Assembly (NCBI GenBank): GCA_947650365.1
Contig: OX393550.1
Location: 102,388,343 to 102,452,342, forward strand
Direction: 5' to 3'
Length of the DNA: 64,000 bases
Source: Chamaelirium japonicum
Taxonomy: Eukaryota > Streptophyta > Magnoliopsida > Liliales > Melanthiaceae
Of the stretch, positions 35,300 to 44,744 are shown in pieces; position 1 is the stretch's first letter, and every line of letters starts with the position of its first letter. The notes beneath the pieces are model-generated. The model worked only from the letters and a program-made list of their open reading frames with translations, made no database searches and was not told where the DNA came from. The position numbers were made by a program, and so were the translations under genes.

Positions 35300-36377
35300 T
35301 CCTTGGCACTCGAAGATAAAGTCCGAGGCGACCAATGCCTCGGCACTCTACAAGCCCAAGGCGTAGCCCTTGGCACTTGAAGACAAAGCTTGAGGCGACC
35401 AATGCCTCGGCACTCTACAAGCCCAAGGCCCAGCCCTTGGCACTCGAAGATAAAGTCCGAGGTGACCAATGCCTCGGCACTCTACAAGCCCAAGGCCCAG
35501 TCCTTAGCACTTGAAGACAAAGTCCGAGGCGACCAATGCCTCGGCACTCTACGAGCCCAAGGCCCAGTCCTTGGCACTTGAAGACAAAGTCCGAGGCGAC
35601 CAATGCCTCGGCACTCTACGAGCCCAAGGCCCAGTCCTTGGCACTTGAAGACAATGTTCGAGGCGACCAACGCCTCGGCACTCTACAAGCCCAAGGCCCA
35701 GCCCTTGGCACTCGAAGACAAAGTCCGAGGCGATCAATGCCTCGGCACTCTACAAGCCCAAGGCCCAGCCCTTGGCACTCGAAGATAAAGTCCGAGGTGA
35801 CCAATGCCTCGGTATTCTACAAGCCCAAGGCGTAGCCCTTGGCACTCGAAGATAAAGTCCGAGGCGATCAATGCCTCGGTACTCTACAAGCCCAAGGCGT
35901 AGCCCTTGGCACTCGAAGATAAAGTCCGAGGCGACCAATGCCTCGGCATTCTACAAGCCCAAGGCCCAGCCCTTGGCACTCGAAGACAAAGTCCGAGGCG
36001 ACCAACGCCTCGGTACTCTATAAGCCCAAGGCCCAGCCCTTGGCACTCGAAGATAAAGTCCGAGGCGATCAATGCCTCGGCACTCTACAAGCCAAAGCCC
36101 AGCCCTTGGCACTCGAAAACAAAGTCCGAGGCGACCAACGCCTCGGCACTCTACAAGCCCAAGGCCCAGCCCTTGGTACTTGAAAACAAAGTCCGAGGCG
36201 ACCAACGCCTCGGCACTCTACAAGCCCAAGGCCCAGCCCTTGGCACTTGAAGACAAAGCTCGAGGCGACCAATGCCTCGGCACTCTACAAGCCCAAGGCC
36301 CAGCCCTTGGCATTCGAAGACAAAGTCCGAGGCGACCAACACCTCGGCACTCTATAATCCCAAGGCCCTACCCTTGA
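35300..36377. repeat. 67-bp tandem array, about 16 copies, two palindromes per unit
   Basis: The unit runs TTGGCACTCGAAGATAAAGT, CCGAGGCGACCAATGCCTCG, then GCACTCTACAAGCCCAAGGC and CCAGCCC. Each unit holds two inverted repeats: CCGAGGC/GCCTCGG with a 7-bp loop, and GCC(C)AAGG/CCTTGGC with a 5-6-bp loop. Because 67 is not a multiple of three, open frames cycle through all phases on both strands; they are by-products of the array, not genes. Neighbouring units show ordered variants. Confidence 0.95.
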
Positions 36378-36879
36378 CACATAAAGATAAAGTCCGAGAC
36401 GTCGTCGCCGACATATTGGCATTCGATCAAAAGTCCAGGCTTAGTCTTGTCACTCAGGTCCAAGCATTAGATTGTCAATGGCCATCACCTTTTCTCGACG
36501 ACTAGCGGTTCCAAGCCGGTCAGGGGGTGGTTGGTCTGACTCTGTCAGTGCGTGTCTCCACACTGGTGCAGTCAACGGTGGGTAACACAGGATAAAATGG
36601 TGCTTCCTTGATCCTGGCTAAGTCAACACCCTCGCGTGACCGTAGTACCTGGTGAATACAGTAACCAGGTACGGTAATACATTGGGTGAAGACCGGCTGG
36701 CCATCATGCGGCGTCATCCTAGATTATCTCTAAGAAACCCCCTCGAATGTAGCATTGTCCCTCGCCGACATCCTCGCGCACCAGCGTTTCACCGAAAAAG
36801 TGTCGGTTTCAAATGGGGCTAAAATTCGAAAAATACACTATTTTCAATACCGACACTTTTTGGCCTCTTCTAGCAGCCC

Positions 36880-37425
36880 CAATAATGGGGTGTCGGCATC
36901 AACAAGCAGCCCCCCCTCGGTTTCGCACAAAAACCGAGTGGGGAAAGGGTGACGGCACACCGTCAGTAGCACACCCCTCGGTTTCGTCAAAAAAACCGAG
37001 AGGGGGTGTGCGTCGGCATCAACAAGCACACCCCTCGGTTTCGTCAGAAAACCGAGAGGGGGTGTGTGTCGGCATCAACAAGCAACCCCCCCTCGGTTTC
37101 GCACAAAAACCGAGTGGGGAGGGGGTGACGGCACACCATCAGCACACCCCTCGGTTTCGTCAGAAAACCGAGAGGGGGTGTGTGTCGGCATCAACAAGCA
37201 ACCCCCCCTCGGTTTCGTCAGAAAACCGAGAGGGGGTGTGTGTCGGCATCAACAAGCAACCCCCCCTCGGTTTCGCACAAAAACCAAGTGGGGAGGGGGT
37301 GACGGCACACCATCAGCAACCCACCCCTCGGTTTCGGCAGAAAACCAAGAGGGGGGGTGTTCGGCATCAATATCAACCCACCTCGTGGTTTCGTCAGAAA
37401 ACCGAGAGGGAGGGTGCTCGACGTC
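36880..37425. repeat. Array of about nine roughly 59-bp hairpin modules
   Basis: Modules near 36912, 36973, 37030, 37089, 37146, 37206, 37265, 37325 and 37380 each carry CCTCGGTTT and, after a 6-8-bp loop (CGTCAGA or CGCACAA), AAACCGAG(A/T)GGG. In the best modules the stem extends to CACCCCTCGGTTT / AAACCGAGAGGGGGTG. Spacers alternate between GTCGGCATCAACAAGCA and GACGGCACACCATCAGCA, so a longer two-module repeat overlies the basic one. Confidence 0.9.
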
Positions 37426-37739
37426 ATCCAAAATCTATTAGTTAACCCGATTCAAGTGTCATCCACACACAATGATCATTCAAAGACGAAGAGCTATCTT
37501 CCATTGAGTTGGTTGAATAACATCTCAAATAAAACTATCAAGTTGGTTGTACAAACTTCACAAGCTTGGAAATTCCTCTCTCATCTGGGGGTGGACCTGC
37601 GGTAACCACCACGTCATCGTGGAGGCCTGACTGTAGTCCCTAGTGAACACAGTAACTAGGTGCAGTTGGGTGCCGACCAGTGATACGTGAATTATTGCAA
37701 GTCAATGCGTCTTAGAGATGCGAGCAAAAAAAAAAAACT

Positions 37740-38120
37740 GGCCTGCTTGCTTTTTAAATCACCTTTTTACGAAGATGAATATCGAAAATGTTACACATTA
37801 AAGTGTATGATGTTTCACGTCCACTTTGACCGTTTTTTCGATGCCTACACAACGGCACCTTATACGCATTCATCCGACATGTGTATGAAAAGTTACGGCT
37901 ATCAGAAGTTTTTGAGGTACTTTTCTTCAAAGACAGACATCGGAAAAGTTGTACGTCAAGGGGAACCATATTTCACGTCTACCTTGATCAGTTTTCCGAC
38001 GCCGACGCAATGGCGCCTTATACGCATCGATCCGATGCTCGTATGAAAAGTTATGATTGTCGGAGGCTTTCGAGACATTTCTTCTTGAAGACTAACTTCG
38101 GAGAAGTTACACGGCAGCGA
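37740..38120. repeat. 158-bp degenerate tandem repeat, about 2.4 copies
   Basis: Shared landmarks TTTCACGTC(C/T)AC, CCTTATACGCAT, TATGAAAAGTTA and TCTTCAAAG/CTTGAAGAC recur 158 bp apart (TATGAAAAG at about 37884 and 38042). Copies are clearly diverged, so this array is older than the 107- and 67-bp ones. Open frames through it resemble no known protein. Confidence 0.7.
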
Positions 38121-38388
38121 CGGTCACACTGACGCCTTCAACCTGGTTCACTATGCGACCAACCCGTAGCAGGCCAAACACTGCACATAAGAGAAGAAAT
38201 CATGCCTCTCCTCGCGAGCATGGGTACTTGGCGGCAGCGGGTCAGAATGGGGACAAGGGGTTGGATGAACCAAACCCCCCTCCTACACGCTCTCCTCACA
38301 CATACCTCATGCACACGCTACTCCTTGTAGCCAACAGAGACAACCCGGCGTGGCGTCGGACGAGCCAAACGCTCACCCCCCCCCCCTT

Positions 38389-38860
38389 CCGCGCGACCTC
38401 CTCAAGCTCATCCAACTCGGCCTCACTGTCACCGACAAGTGCGGCCGCCTCCCCGCCCGCGGCGACGGCGGCCGCCCCTGCGTCTGGCAGTTCAACTTCC
38501 GCGAGTTCGACGCCCGGACCGACGTCTTCGCCGCCGACTCCATCGAGCTCCCCCGCCGCTTCGGCGAGCTCCTCATGTCCTCCGGCGTCGTGCTCGACGA
38601 TGGTGTCAGCTGGGTCACGTTCCATAGCGGGTACGACTTCGGGTACCTCCTCAAGCTCCTCACCTGCCGGCACCTCCCCGACACCTAGGCTGGTTTCCTC
38701 GACCTCATCCGGCTCTACTTTCCCACCGTCTACGACGTCGAGCACCTCATAAAGTTCTGCAACAGCCTCCATGGGGGGCTGAACAAGCTCGCCGAGATCC
38801 AGGAGGTCGAGCGGATCGGGGTCTGCCACCAGGCCGGCTCCGACAGCTTGCTCTGCTCTG
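38389..38860 (+). pseudogene. Captured fragment of a CAF1/POP2 (CCR4-NOT) deadenylase gene
   Basis: The plus strand encodes [109 protein letters not shown] and [12 protein letters not shown]. This is the order of a plant CAF1 DEDD 3'-5' exonuclease, which shortens mRNA poly(A) tails in the CCR4-NOT complex. The second and third catalytic regions (YDFGYL, CHQAGSD) are present. The first (DTEFPG) is missing, part of the middle is lost and the frame is interrupted, so it is not functional. Plant CAF1 genes are usually intron-less, so DNA or RNA capture cannot be told apart. It lies wholly inside the nested LTR element. Confidence 0.9.
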
Positions 38861-39219
38861 CTCTCTCACCGAAAACAAAGAAAAAAAAAAAAAAAAGGGG
38901 GAGGAGGGGCCGCAGCCCCCTCTTCCTCTTCTCCTCCGATCCAGTCGGGAGGGCCGCCCGACTCGCGCCCGCAGCCCCCTTCTCCAACCCGAGCGGGGCC
39001 AGCTCCCGGCCCGCGCCCGGAGCCGCGCGCCGACCGCAATGCGCGCCCCGCGGCGCAGCTCGTGTGCAGCCCGCCGCTGCGCCCCACGCAGCTGTCCGCG
39101 CGCAGCCCACCCGCCTGCGCCGCTGCCCCGCGCCGGTCCGGCCTCTGCGCCGCCTGCGCCCGGGCCTTCGCTTGCTTCGCTGCCTCCACGAGCCAAAGGA
39201 GAAACAGAGGGAGATGAGC
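38861..39219. other. GC-rich filler between captured segments
   Basis: A very GC-rich stretch begins with a poly-A run (about 38878-38896). It is open in several frames on both strands, as expected from composition, with Ala/Arg/Pro-rich translations. I see no conserved domain. It may be untranslated or intronic sequence of a captured gene. Confidence 0.4.
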
Positions 39220-39640
39220 TTCTCGGTCTTCCATGTTGGGGAGCTCGTGTCGATCACCGTCACCTCCGTCCGCGAGCACGCCGACAGATCCGAATCCGCG
39301 GGCTCGACGGCGCCCAGCTTCCTCCTTGGCTTCGTCCGGCTCTTCCTCACCTCAGCAATGCTGTTGTCGGCGCTCGGCAGCGACATAGCTGGAGCACGGC
39401 AAGCCGCCTGCAGGCCCACCGCCGAGAAGCTGCCGTCGGCGCTGGCCGAAGCCGAGGGGGCGCGGAGCTTGGGGTTGGGCTGCTTCCGGGATTTCTTCCT
39501 CTCCCCTATGGTTCGGGACGCCGGCCGTCCCTCCGGGTCTCCCATGATGAAGAGCTCCGATAGGACGTCGCTCATCAGATCCAACAGCCGCTCCTCATCT
39601 CCGATCTTCTTGTCGGTGACGGAAAGAGAGAGAGAGGTAC
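39220..39640 (-). pseudogene. Possible second captured host coding segment (unknown protein)
   Basis: The minus strand reads [63 protein letters not shown] and [18 protein letters not shown] in one phase, from about 39640 to 39227. The basic KSR.KP patches and the [11 protein letters not shown] ending look like real plant protein sequence rather than random GC-rich frame, but I cannot name the family. The ending may be an exon edge. Its opposite strand to the CAF1 piece suggests a separate capture event. Confidence 0.45.
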
Positions 39641-39990
39641 GCTGTCACATGCATGAAAGCTGAAGAGGAAAGAGAGAGAGAGAAAGGAAAGAGAGAGAGC
39701 GAGAGAAACCTCTCTCACGTGAACGGAATGCAGAGCAGAAAAAGTGAGAGAAAGAATGAAAAGAGAGAGAGAGCGGGGGCAGCCTCACGTAAACCCCGCC
39801 CCACAGACTCACGTGAAGGCAAGCCTCTTTGAGGAGATTGTGGCGCAGGCTCAGCGGGCTGATCTCTCACGCTCTCACGTAGATGGAAAGCAGAGAATGG
39901 AAAGAGAGAGAGAGAAAGGAAAGGGAGAGAGAGAGCGACGTCTGCTCTCATCCGAGTCAAAGCCAAAGAAGGAATAAAGAGAAAAGATAT
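39641..39990. repeat. GA-rich low-complexity stretch
   Basis: Repeated AGAGAGAGA blocks are separated by CTCTCACGT(G/A) and TCACGTGAA words, a short imperfect repeat with a CACGTG core. No gene is supported. Confidence 0.6.
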
Positions 39991-39994
39991 TCCC

Positions 39995-40310
39995 TCACCA
40001 AACGGGTCTCGGTACCCTCTCGGTAACCACTTGGTATGCTCTCGGTACCCACTCGGTATGCACTCGGTACCCTCTCGGTATCCACTCGGTCGAAAAACGC
40101 ACTACCTTTTCGGAAACACCCCCTTGCAAAACCGAGACTTTTTGGCTTGCACCAAAAGGGTCTCGGTAACCACTCGGTATGCTCTCGGTACCCACTCGGT
40201 ATGCACTCGGTACCCTCTCGGTATCCACTCGGTCGGAAAACGCACTGTTTTTTTCAGAAACACCCTCTCGCAAAACCGAGACTTTTTGGCTCGCGCCAAA
40301 AAGGGTCTCG
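39995..40310. repeat. CTCGGTA 11-bp repeats inside a duplicated roughly 145-bp block
   Basis: Two successive blocks each hold six or seven 11-bp units of the type (C/T)(A/T)CTCGGTAnn, then TCCACTCGGTCG(A/G)AAAACGCACT, a GAAACACCC segment and GCAAAACCGAGACTTTTTGGC. The CTCGG...CCGAG words also occur in the hairpin array at 36.9-37.4 kb. The block ends 130 bp before the right LTR. Confidence 0.88.
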
Positions 40311-40447
40311 GCATCGGCGGAAGAAGGCCCTGCTAATACGAACCGCGGCACCGACAACCCTCGCCAACCGCGCCAGGATCCTAAAGCGTTTGCACCATGG
40401 AATCCCAGCCGACCCAGGGGGTCCTGACCCGACTGGGAGGGGGTAAC

Positions 40448-41061
40448 TGTGGGTGCAAAAATTGTACCGGATCATATCAGAGCAGCATGGGCCCGCGCAA
40501 CGGCCCAAATGGGTAAGCCCGCCTGGGCTCACATGGGCCCACTCTACGAGGCTCGCAGATCAAGCCCTACCCCTTATTGGGCCCGAACAACGGCCCAATA
40601 AGGGCCCAGCAAGGAGGCCCAGAACCAGTGCCACGTCATCAACGCCACGTCATCACTGCCATATCGGGCACGTGCCTACGCTATATAAGGACCCCCAAGG
40701 CATCCAGGAAAGGGGTTGGCCATTCAATCAGAGGAGGAGGATCCCAGAGCAAGTGCTAGAGCTCTATTCTCCCCACCTTGTTCTCTTCTAGTTGCTCCGT
40801 GCAACCCCACTGTACGAAGCTTCTCTCGGCCTGTCGAGAGAACGCTCAACCCTTTATATTTAAATTATAGTGAAGATCAGGTGGCACCTCTCGCCCGGAG
40901 ACGTAGGTCGTAAGGCCGAACTCCGTCACCAATCCTTGTGTCATCGCTCTTTATTCTCTCTATCTATTCTCCCATCTCTTTAACTCTACAAACCATCCAC
41001 ATTCAATCAAGGCTGTGGGGCGGGGTTCCCGATCAAGGCGGCTCGGAAATTTCCCCCCACA
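40448..41061 (+). repeat. 3' LTR of the nested element
   Basis: This 614-bp LTR begins TGTGGGTGC directly after the purine-rich GGGAGGGGGTAAC and ends CCCCCACA before the target duplication GATAG. It differs from the left LTR at two positions. Confidence 0.93.
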
Positions 41062-41416
41062 GATAGTACCTCATAAGTTCTTTGTATCCTTATTTTCTGC
41101 AAAATATTAGTACTACAAAGAAAAGAACAAAGCGACTAAATAGACTAATAAAGACGAGCAGATGCTAATGATTTTTTTTTTTGACTATTATAATTCAAAT
41201 AAGTTTTTCAGCAGATGGAATCTTAAAAAAGAAAAGAGAGTAGTCATTAATTGAAAAATTATATTCTATAGTATACATTGGGTATGTTTCTGCGTGACTC
41301 TCCTTTATTTTATAAGGGTTCATCCTATATTGTTCTTTATGAATTTTCTTTTCAAATGGAACAATATAAGATTCATTATTTGTATCATCTATATTATTTT
41401 TGAAAAGTTTGTATAA

Positions 41417-44083
41417 TTAAATTTTTTGATTTTGATTGAATTGAGGAGAAATTAAATCAGAAAATATATATTCTTCACCCAAATATGTATATTGAAACTC
41501 AGATAGAAGAGTTTGTAGATCAATGCATGATTTTTCGATAATAATTGGATGATCAATCATGATACCATTAATTTCAAGATTCGTTGATAGAGCATTGACT
41601 TCTTTAGCAAACATATCACTATCAATGATATAAGGAAGATCATGGGTGACATCTAGTAATGCAGTGATTGTATTGATATGATTATCAATATCCAAATTCT
41701 TTCCAAAATGTGCAAGGCAGGCTTCCAGTGGGTCATTATAGTTTACTTGTGATACACAACTGTCTTTTTGTTCTTGCAAGTAGTTGACCTCTTCTAATTC
41801 ATTACTTTCATCTCTCGGTTGTTTGCTCACATTAAATATATTGACTTGTATTGTCATGTTACCGAAAGAAATGTTCATGACACCATTCCGACAGTTGATT
41901 AATGCATTCGATGTTGCTAGGAAAGGTCGCCCTAAGATTACTGGTACTCGATTAGTAAATTCAGTTGGTGGTTTTGTATCCAGGACCACAAAGTCAACAG
42001 AAAATACAAATTCTCCTACTTTGATTAGGACGTCTTCCACTATCCCTTTAGGATATCGAATTGAAGCATCAGCTAGCTGGAGGGTCACTCTAGTGGGTTT
42101 TAACTCCCCCAGACCTAGCTCTTCATATATGGAATATGGAAGGAGGTTGACACTAGCACCTAAATCGAGCAAGGCTTTCTCAATATGATATTCCCCTATT
42201 TCACAGGAAATAGTAGGACAACCAGGGTCCTTATATTTGATAGGGGTTGAGCATGAAATAACTGAACTAGCCTGCTGAGCCAGAAATGCTCTCTTGGGTA
42301 CATTAGTTGTTCTCTTAAAAGTGCAAAGGTCCTTTAAGAATTTGGCATATGTAGGTATTTGTTGGATTGCATCTAAGAGTGGAATATTAATTTTCACTTG
42401 CATGAAGACTTCAAGCATATTATCCATTTGCATTTTCTTCTTTGCTGGCTCTAGTCTTTGAGGATATGGGGCTCTAGGAATATAAGTTCTAAGAGGTGGT
42501 TCACTAGGTGATGCAATATTTTCAGTATCGTTTCTTGTGTTCTCCCTAGTTTCCTCTTGTGATTTTGGTTCCTCTTCAGGTGTTTCTTCAGTTCTTATGT
42601 CATTCTGCCTAAGTTCCTCAGTTTCTTTAGGAGGTTCTATAATGTTATCAACTTGCCGTCCTGACCTAAGTGTAGTAATTGTATTTGCCTGCTCATAGCC
42701 TTTTCCTTTGATATCATGAACTTCAAATTGACCCCTTGGATTTGACTCTTTAGGGTTAGCCTCAGGTTGACTTGGGAATGTACCCTTATCTCTTGTATTC
42801 AAAGAATCAGCTAGTTGACTCACAGTGTATTCTAACTTCGCAATAGATTGTGTGTTAGCACTAATGCTTTGTGCGGTGCTCTGTTGGAATTGGAGGGTAT
42901 TCTGGGCTAATAGTTTCATCGTTTCCTCCAGAGAATGGATTCTTTGATTATCTGGATTAGGGATGACATTCTGTATGGGTGGCTTTTGAAACCCTAGAGA
43001 TGGTACAGACTGAGATGGGCCACCTTGGTATGGACCTGTAGTCCATGAGAAATTTGGATGATTCTTCCATCCTTCATTGTAAGTGTTTGAATATGGATTA
43101 TGTTTTTGTTGATTATCAAAATGATTGTTTTGATGCAAAGCATTGATTCTTTTCATATTATTTTCTTGTCTCCCTAACATCGGGCATCGATAATCTGCAT
43201 GGGTAGGTTCACTACAAATTGAGCAAATAGAAAAGCTAGGCTCATTATTGCAACTCATAGTTTGATTAAGGCTTAATGCCTCTAAGGTATTTGGAGTGGA
43301 AGTCCTATTTCCATGATTCATTTCTAGAGCTTCTAAGTGTCTCATCACAGTGGCTAGTTTAGCTTCTGCTTCTAATTTAGGTTCAACTTTATAGAATCCA
43401 CCTTGTGCAGTAGGGGAAAATTTCCTAGAATCATCTATGATTGGTTCCCACTGTAGTGTATTCTCTGCAATTTCTTCTAAGTAGGTCCAGGCTTGATCTG
43501 CTGTCTTTTTGGTGAACTCACCATTACAACATGATTCTATCATGGTCTTAGATGGGTAGTTCAATCCTTCATAAAGGATTTGGACTAGTCTAATTTTTTC
43601 AAAACCATGGTGTGGACAATGCAGTAGTAGGTCCTTAAATCTTTCTATGTATTTATAGAGAGCTTCACCTTCCAGTTGGTGAAACACATTCAAGGCCTGA
43701 CGAATCGAGGCCGTCTTTTGTTTAGAATAGAATTTTCTATAAAAGAGCTCTAGTAGGCTTACCCACGTAGTTATGGATTTAGCTTGTAAGCCATAAAGCC
43801 ATGCTTTAGCCTTCTCTTTTAGCGAGAAGGGGAATAATCTAAGTTTGAGATTTTCTTCGGACATATTATCGAATTTCATTGTTCCACATATGTCCTCGAA
43901 TTCCCTCACGTGTTGATATGGATTTTCCTGCTCCATTCCCCGAAAGACGGGGAGCATTTGGATTAAGCCAGATTTTAATTCAAATTTTGCATTAGTGGTC
44001 GGTAAGGTTATGCAAGAAGGTTGTGTAGCCCTAGTGGGATACATATAATCCCCTAAGGTGATTGCTTGCGGCTGTTCCGCCAT
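41417..44083 (-). CDS. Gag-protease polyprotein of the Gypsy element
   Basis: An 888-residue frame. Residues of about 45-215 form the retrotransposon gag domain (RLFPFSLKEKAKAWLYGL, FYRKFYSKQKTASIRQAL). A CCHC-like knuckle, CSICSEPTHADYRCP, lies near 290. A Gln/Asn-rich linker follows, with acidic EETPEEEPKSQEETREN near 500. The retroviral-type aspartic protease lies near 640-760: ALLDLGASVNLLPYSIYEEL, then RVTLQLADASI and PVILGRPFLATSNALINC. DLGAS instead of DTGAS is usual in Tat/Athila elements. The frame is open throughout and starts 660 bp after the 5' LTR. No pol frame follows on this strand, so the element would depend on a partner. Confidence 0.9.
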   Translation of the reverse strand: MAEQPQAITLGDYMYPTRATQPSCITLPTTNAKFELKSGLIQMLPVFRGMEQENPYQHVREFEDICGTMKFDNMSEENLKLRLFPFSLKEKAKAWLYGLQAKSITTWVSLLELFYRKFYSKQKTASIRQALNVFHQLEGEALYKYIERFKDLLLHCPHHGFEKIRLVQILYEGLNYPSKTMIESCCNGEFTKKTADQAWTYLEEIAENTLQWEPIIDDSRKFSPTAQGGFYKVEPKLEAEAKLATVMRHLEALEMNHGNRTSTPNTLEALSLNQTMSCNNEPSFSICSICSEPTHADYRCPMLGRQENNMKRINALHQNNHFDNQQKHNPYSNTYNEGWKNHPNFSWTTGPYQGGPSQSVPSLGFQKPPIQNVIPNPDNQRIHSLEETMKLLAQNTLQFQQSTAQSISANTQSIAKLEYTVSQLADSLNTRDKGTFPSQPEANPKESNPRGQFEVHDIKGKGYEQANTITTLRSGRQVDNIIEPPKETEELRQNDIRTEETPEEEPKSQEETRENTRNDTENIASPSEPPLRTYIPRAPYPQRLEPAKKKMQMDNMLEVFMQVKINIPLLDAIQQIPTYAKFLKDLCTFKRTTNVPKRAFLAQQASSVISCSTPIKYKDPGCPTISCEIGEYHIEKALLDLGASVNLLPYSIYEELGLGELKPTRVTLQLADASIRYPKGIVEDVLIKVGEFVFSVDFVVLDTKPPTEFTNRVPVILGRPFLATSNALINCRNGVMNISFGNMTIQVNIFNVSKQPRDESNELEEVNYLQEQKDSCVSQVNYNDPLEACLAHFGKNLDIDNHINTITALLDVTHDLPYIIDSDMFAKEVNALSTNLEINGIMIDHPIIIEKSCIDLQTLLSEFQYTYLGEEYIFSDLISPQFNQNQKI

Positions 44084-44720
44084 CTCTACGATGTTATTAT
44101 AATCAATTCTAATTAATCTTTTTCCTACGCGTGCCTAAACTGCGGACTGTGTGTCCAGATTAATGTGCCAATTAAGTATTAGTAGTTTAACTAATATAAT
44201 GATATGCTAGTAAAGAAAACAAAGTATGTACTTTATTAGAATACTTATGTAAGTAGAGAATCTACTATTATGCAATGCAGCACCATAGCAAATGGTTTCT
44301 ATCAATGCAAGGTTGAGTGTACACCTCAGACTGAGACACACATACAACTATAAGAGGTGTATGTGCCGAGCTGGCGACAACCTTACAAAGTTGCAATGCA
44401 ATTCGATTATTTGATCTACGGTGAAAGTTTGCACATTAGCCGGTTATCCTAATTACTACGGTTGTTGAATCAGCAGGAGTAAGCAATAGGAGTACGTAAT
44501 CAAACCCACTGACTGGAGAGGCGTGGGTAAGGGTTTAAATACTTACCTTGCGATGCTTATGCAAGTTTTCCGTAGAGCGTGTAAGTACCGGAAAAGTTAA
44601 ACAGAAGATAATAAGTACGAAAGAGACAAAATACGAAAATAAAATAACTACGAATACTAATACTGATTTTTTTTTTTTAAAGCAAATAAAAACTAAACTT
44701 TAATAGTTTTCAAACTCAAG

Positions 44721-44738
44721 TCGCCGGCAACGGCGCCA
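44721..44738 (-). other. Primer-binding site of the Gypsy element (tRNA-Asp type)
   Basis: On the minus strand TGGCGCCGTTGCCGGCGA lies six bases inside the 5' LTR. It is complementary, with one mismatch, to the 3' end of plant tRNA-Asp (…CCCGGCAACGGCGCCA). This PBS is common in Athila/Tat elements. Confidence 0.85.
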
Positions 44739-44744
44739 AAAACT

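Larger units (their letters stand above)
32585..41061 (+). mobile_element. Young non-autonomous LTR element packed with tandem repeats and captured host sequence
   Basis: Two 614-bp LTRs (32585-33198 and 40448-41061, TGTGGGTGC...CCCCCACA) differ at only two positions. The element is flanked by the 5-bp duplication GATAG (32580-32584 and 41062-41066). A primer-binding-type sequence (TTTGGTGCCGTCTGTGGGA) follows the left LTR and a polypurine tract (GACTGGGAGGGGGTAAC) precedes the right LTR. The interior lacks recognisable protease, reverse transcriptase, RNase H or integrase. It has a gag-like start, then tandem arrays (107, 67, about 59, 158 and 11 bp units), a CAF1 gene fragment and another GC-rich captured-looking segment. 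The PBS type suggests a Tat/Retand-related Gypsy. Structurally it looks whole for a non-autonomous element. It is the youngest layer of the nest. Confidence 0.92.

Noticed and set aside
35390-36377. Many overlapping open frames on both strands
   Set aside because: All are translations of the 67-bp array in cycling phases.
35300-37425. CRISPR-like regular repeats with palindromes
   Set aside because: Units are contiguous tandem satellites without unique spacers, inside a plant LTR element.
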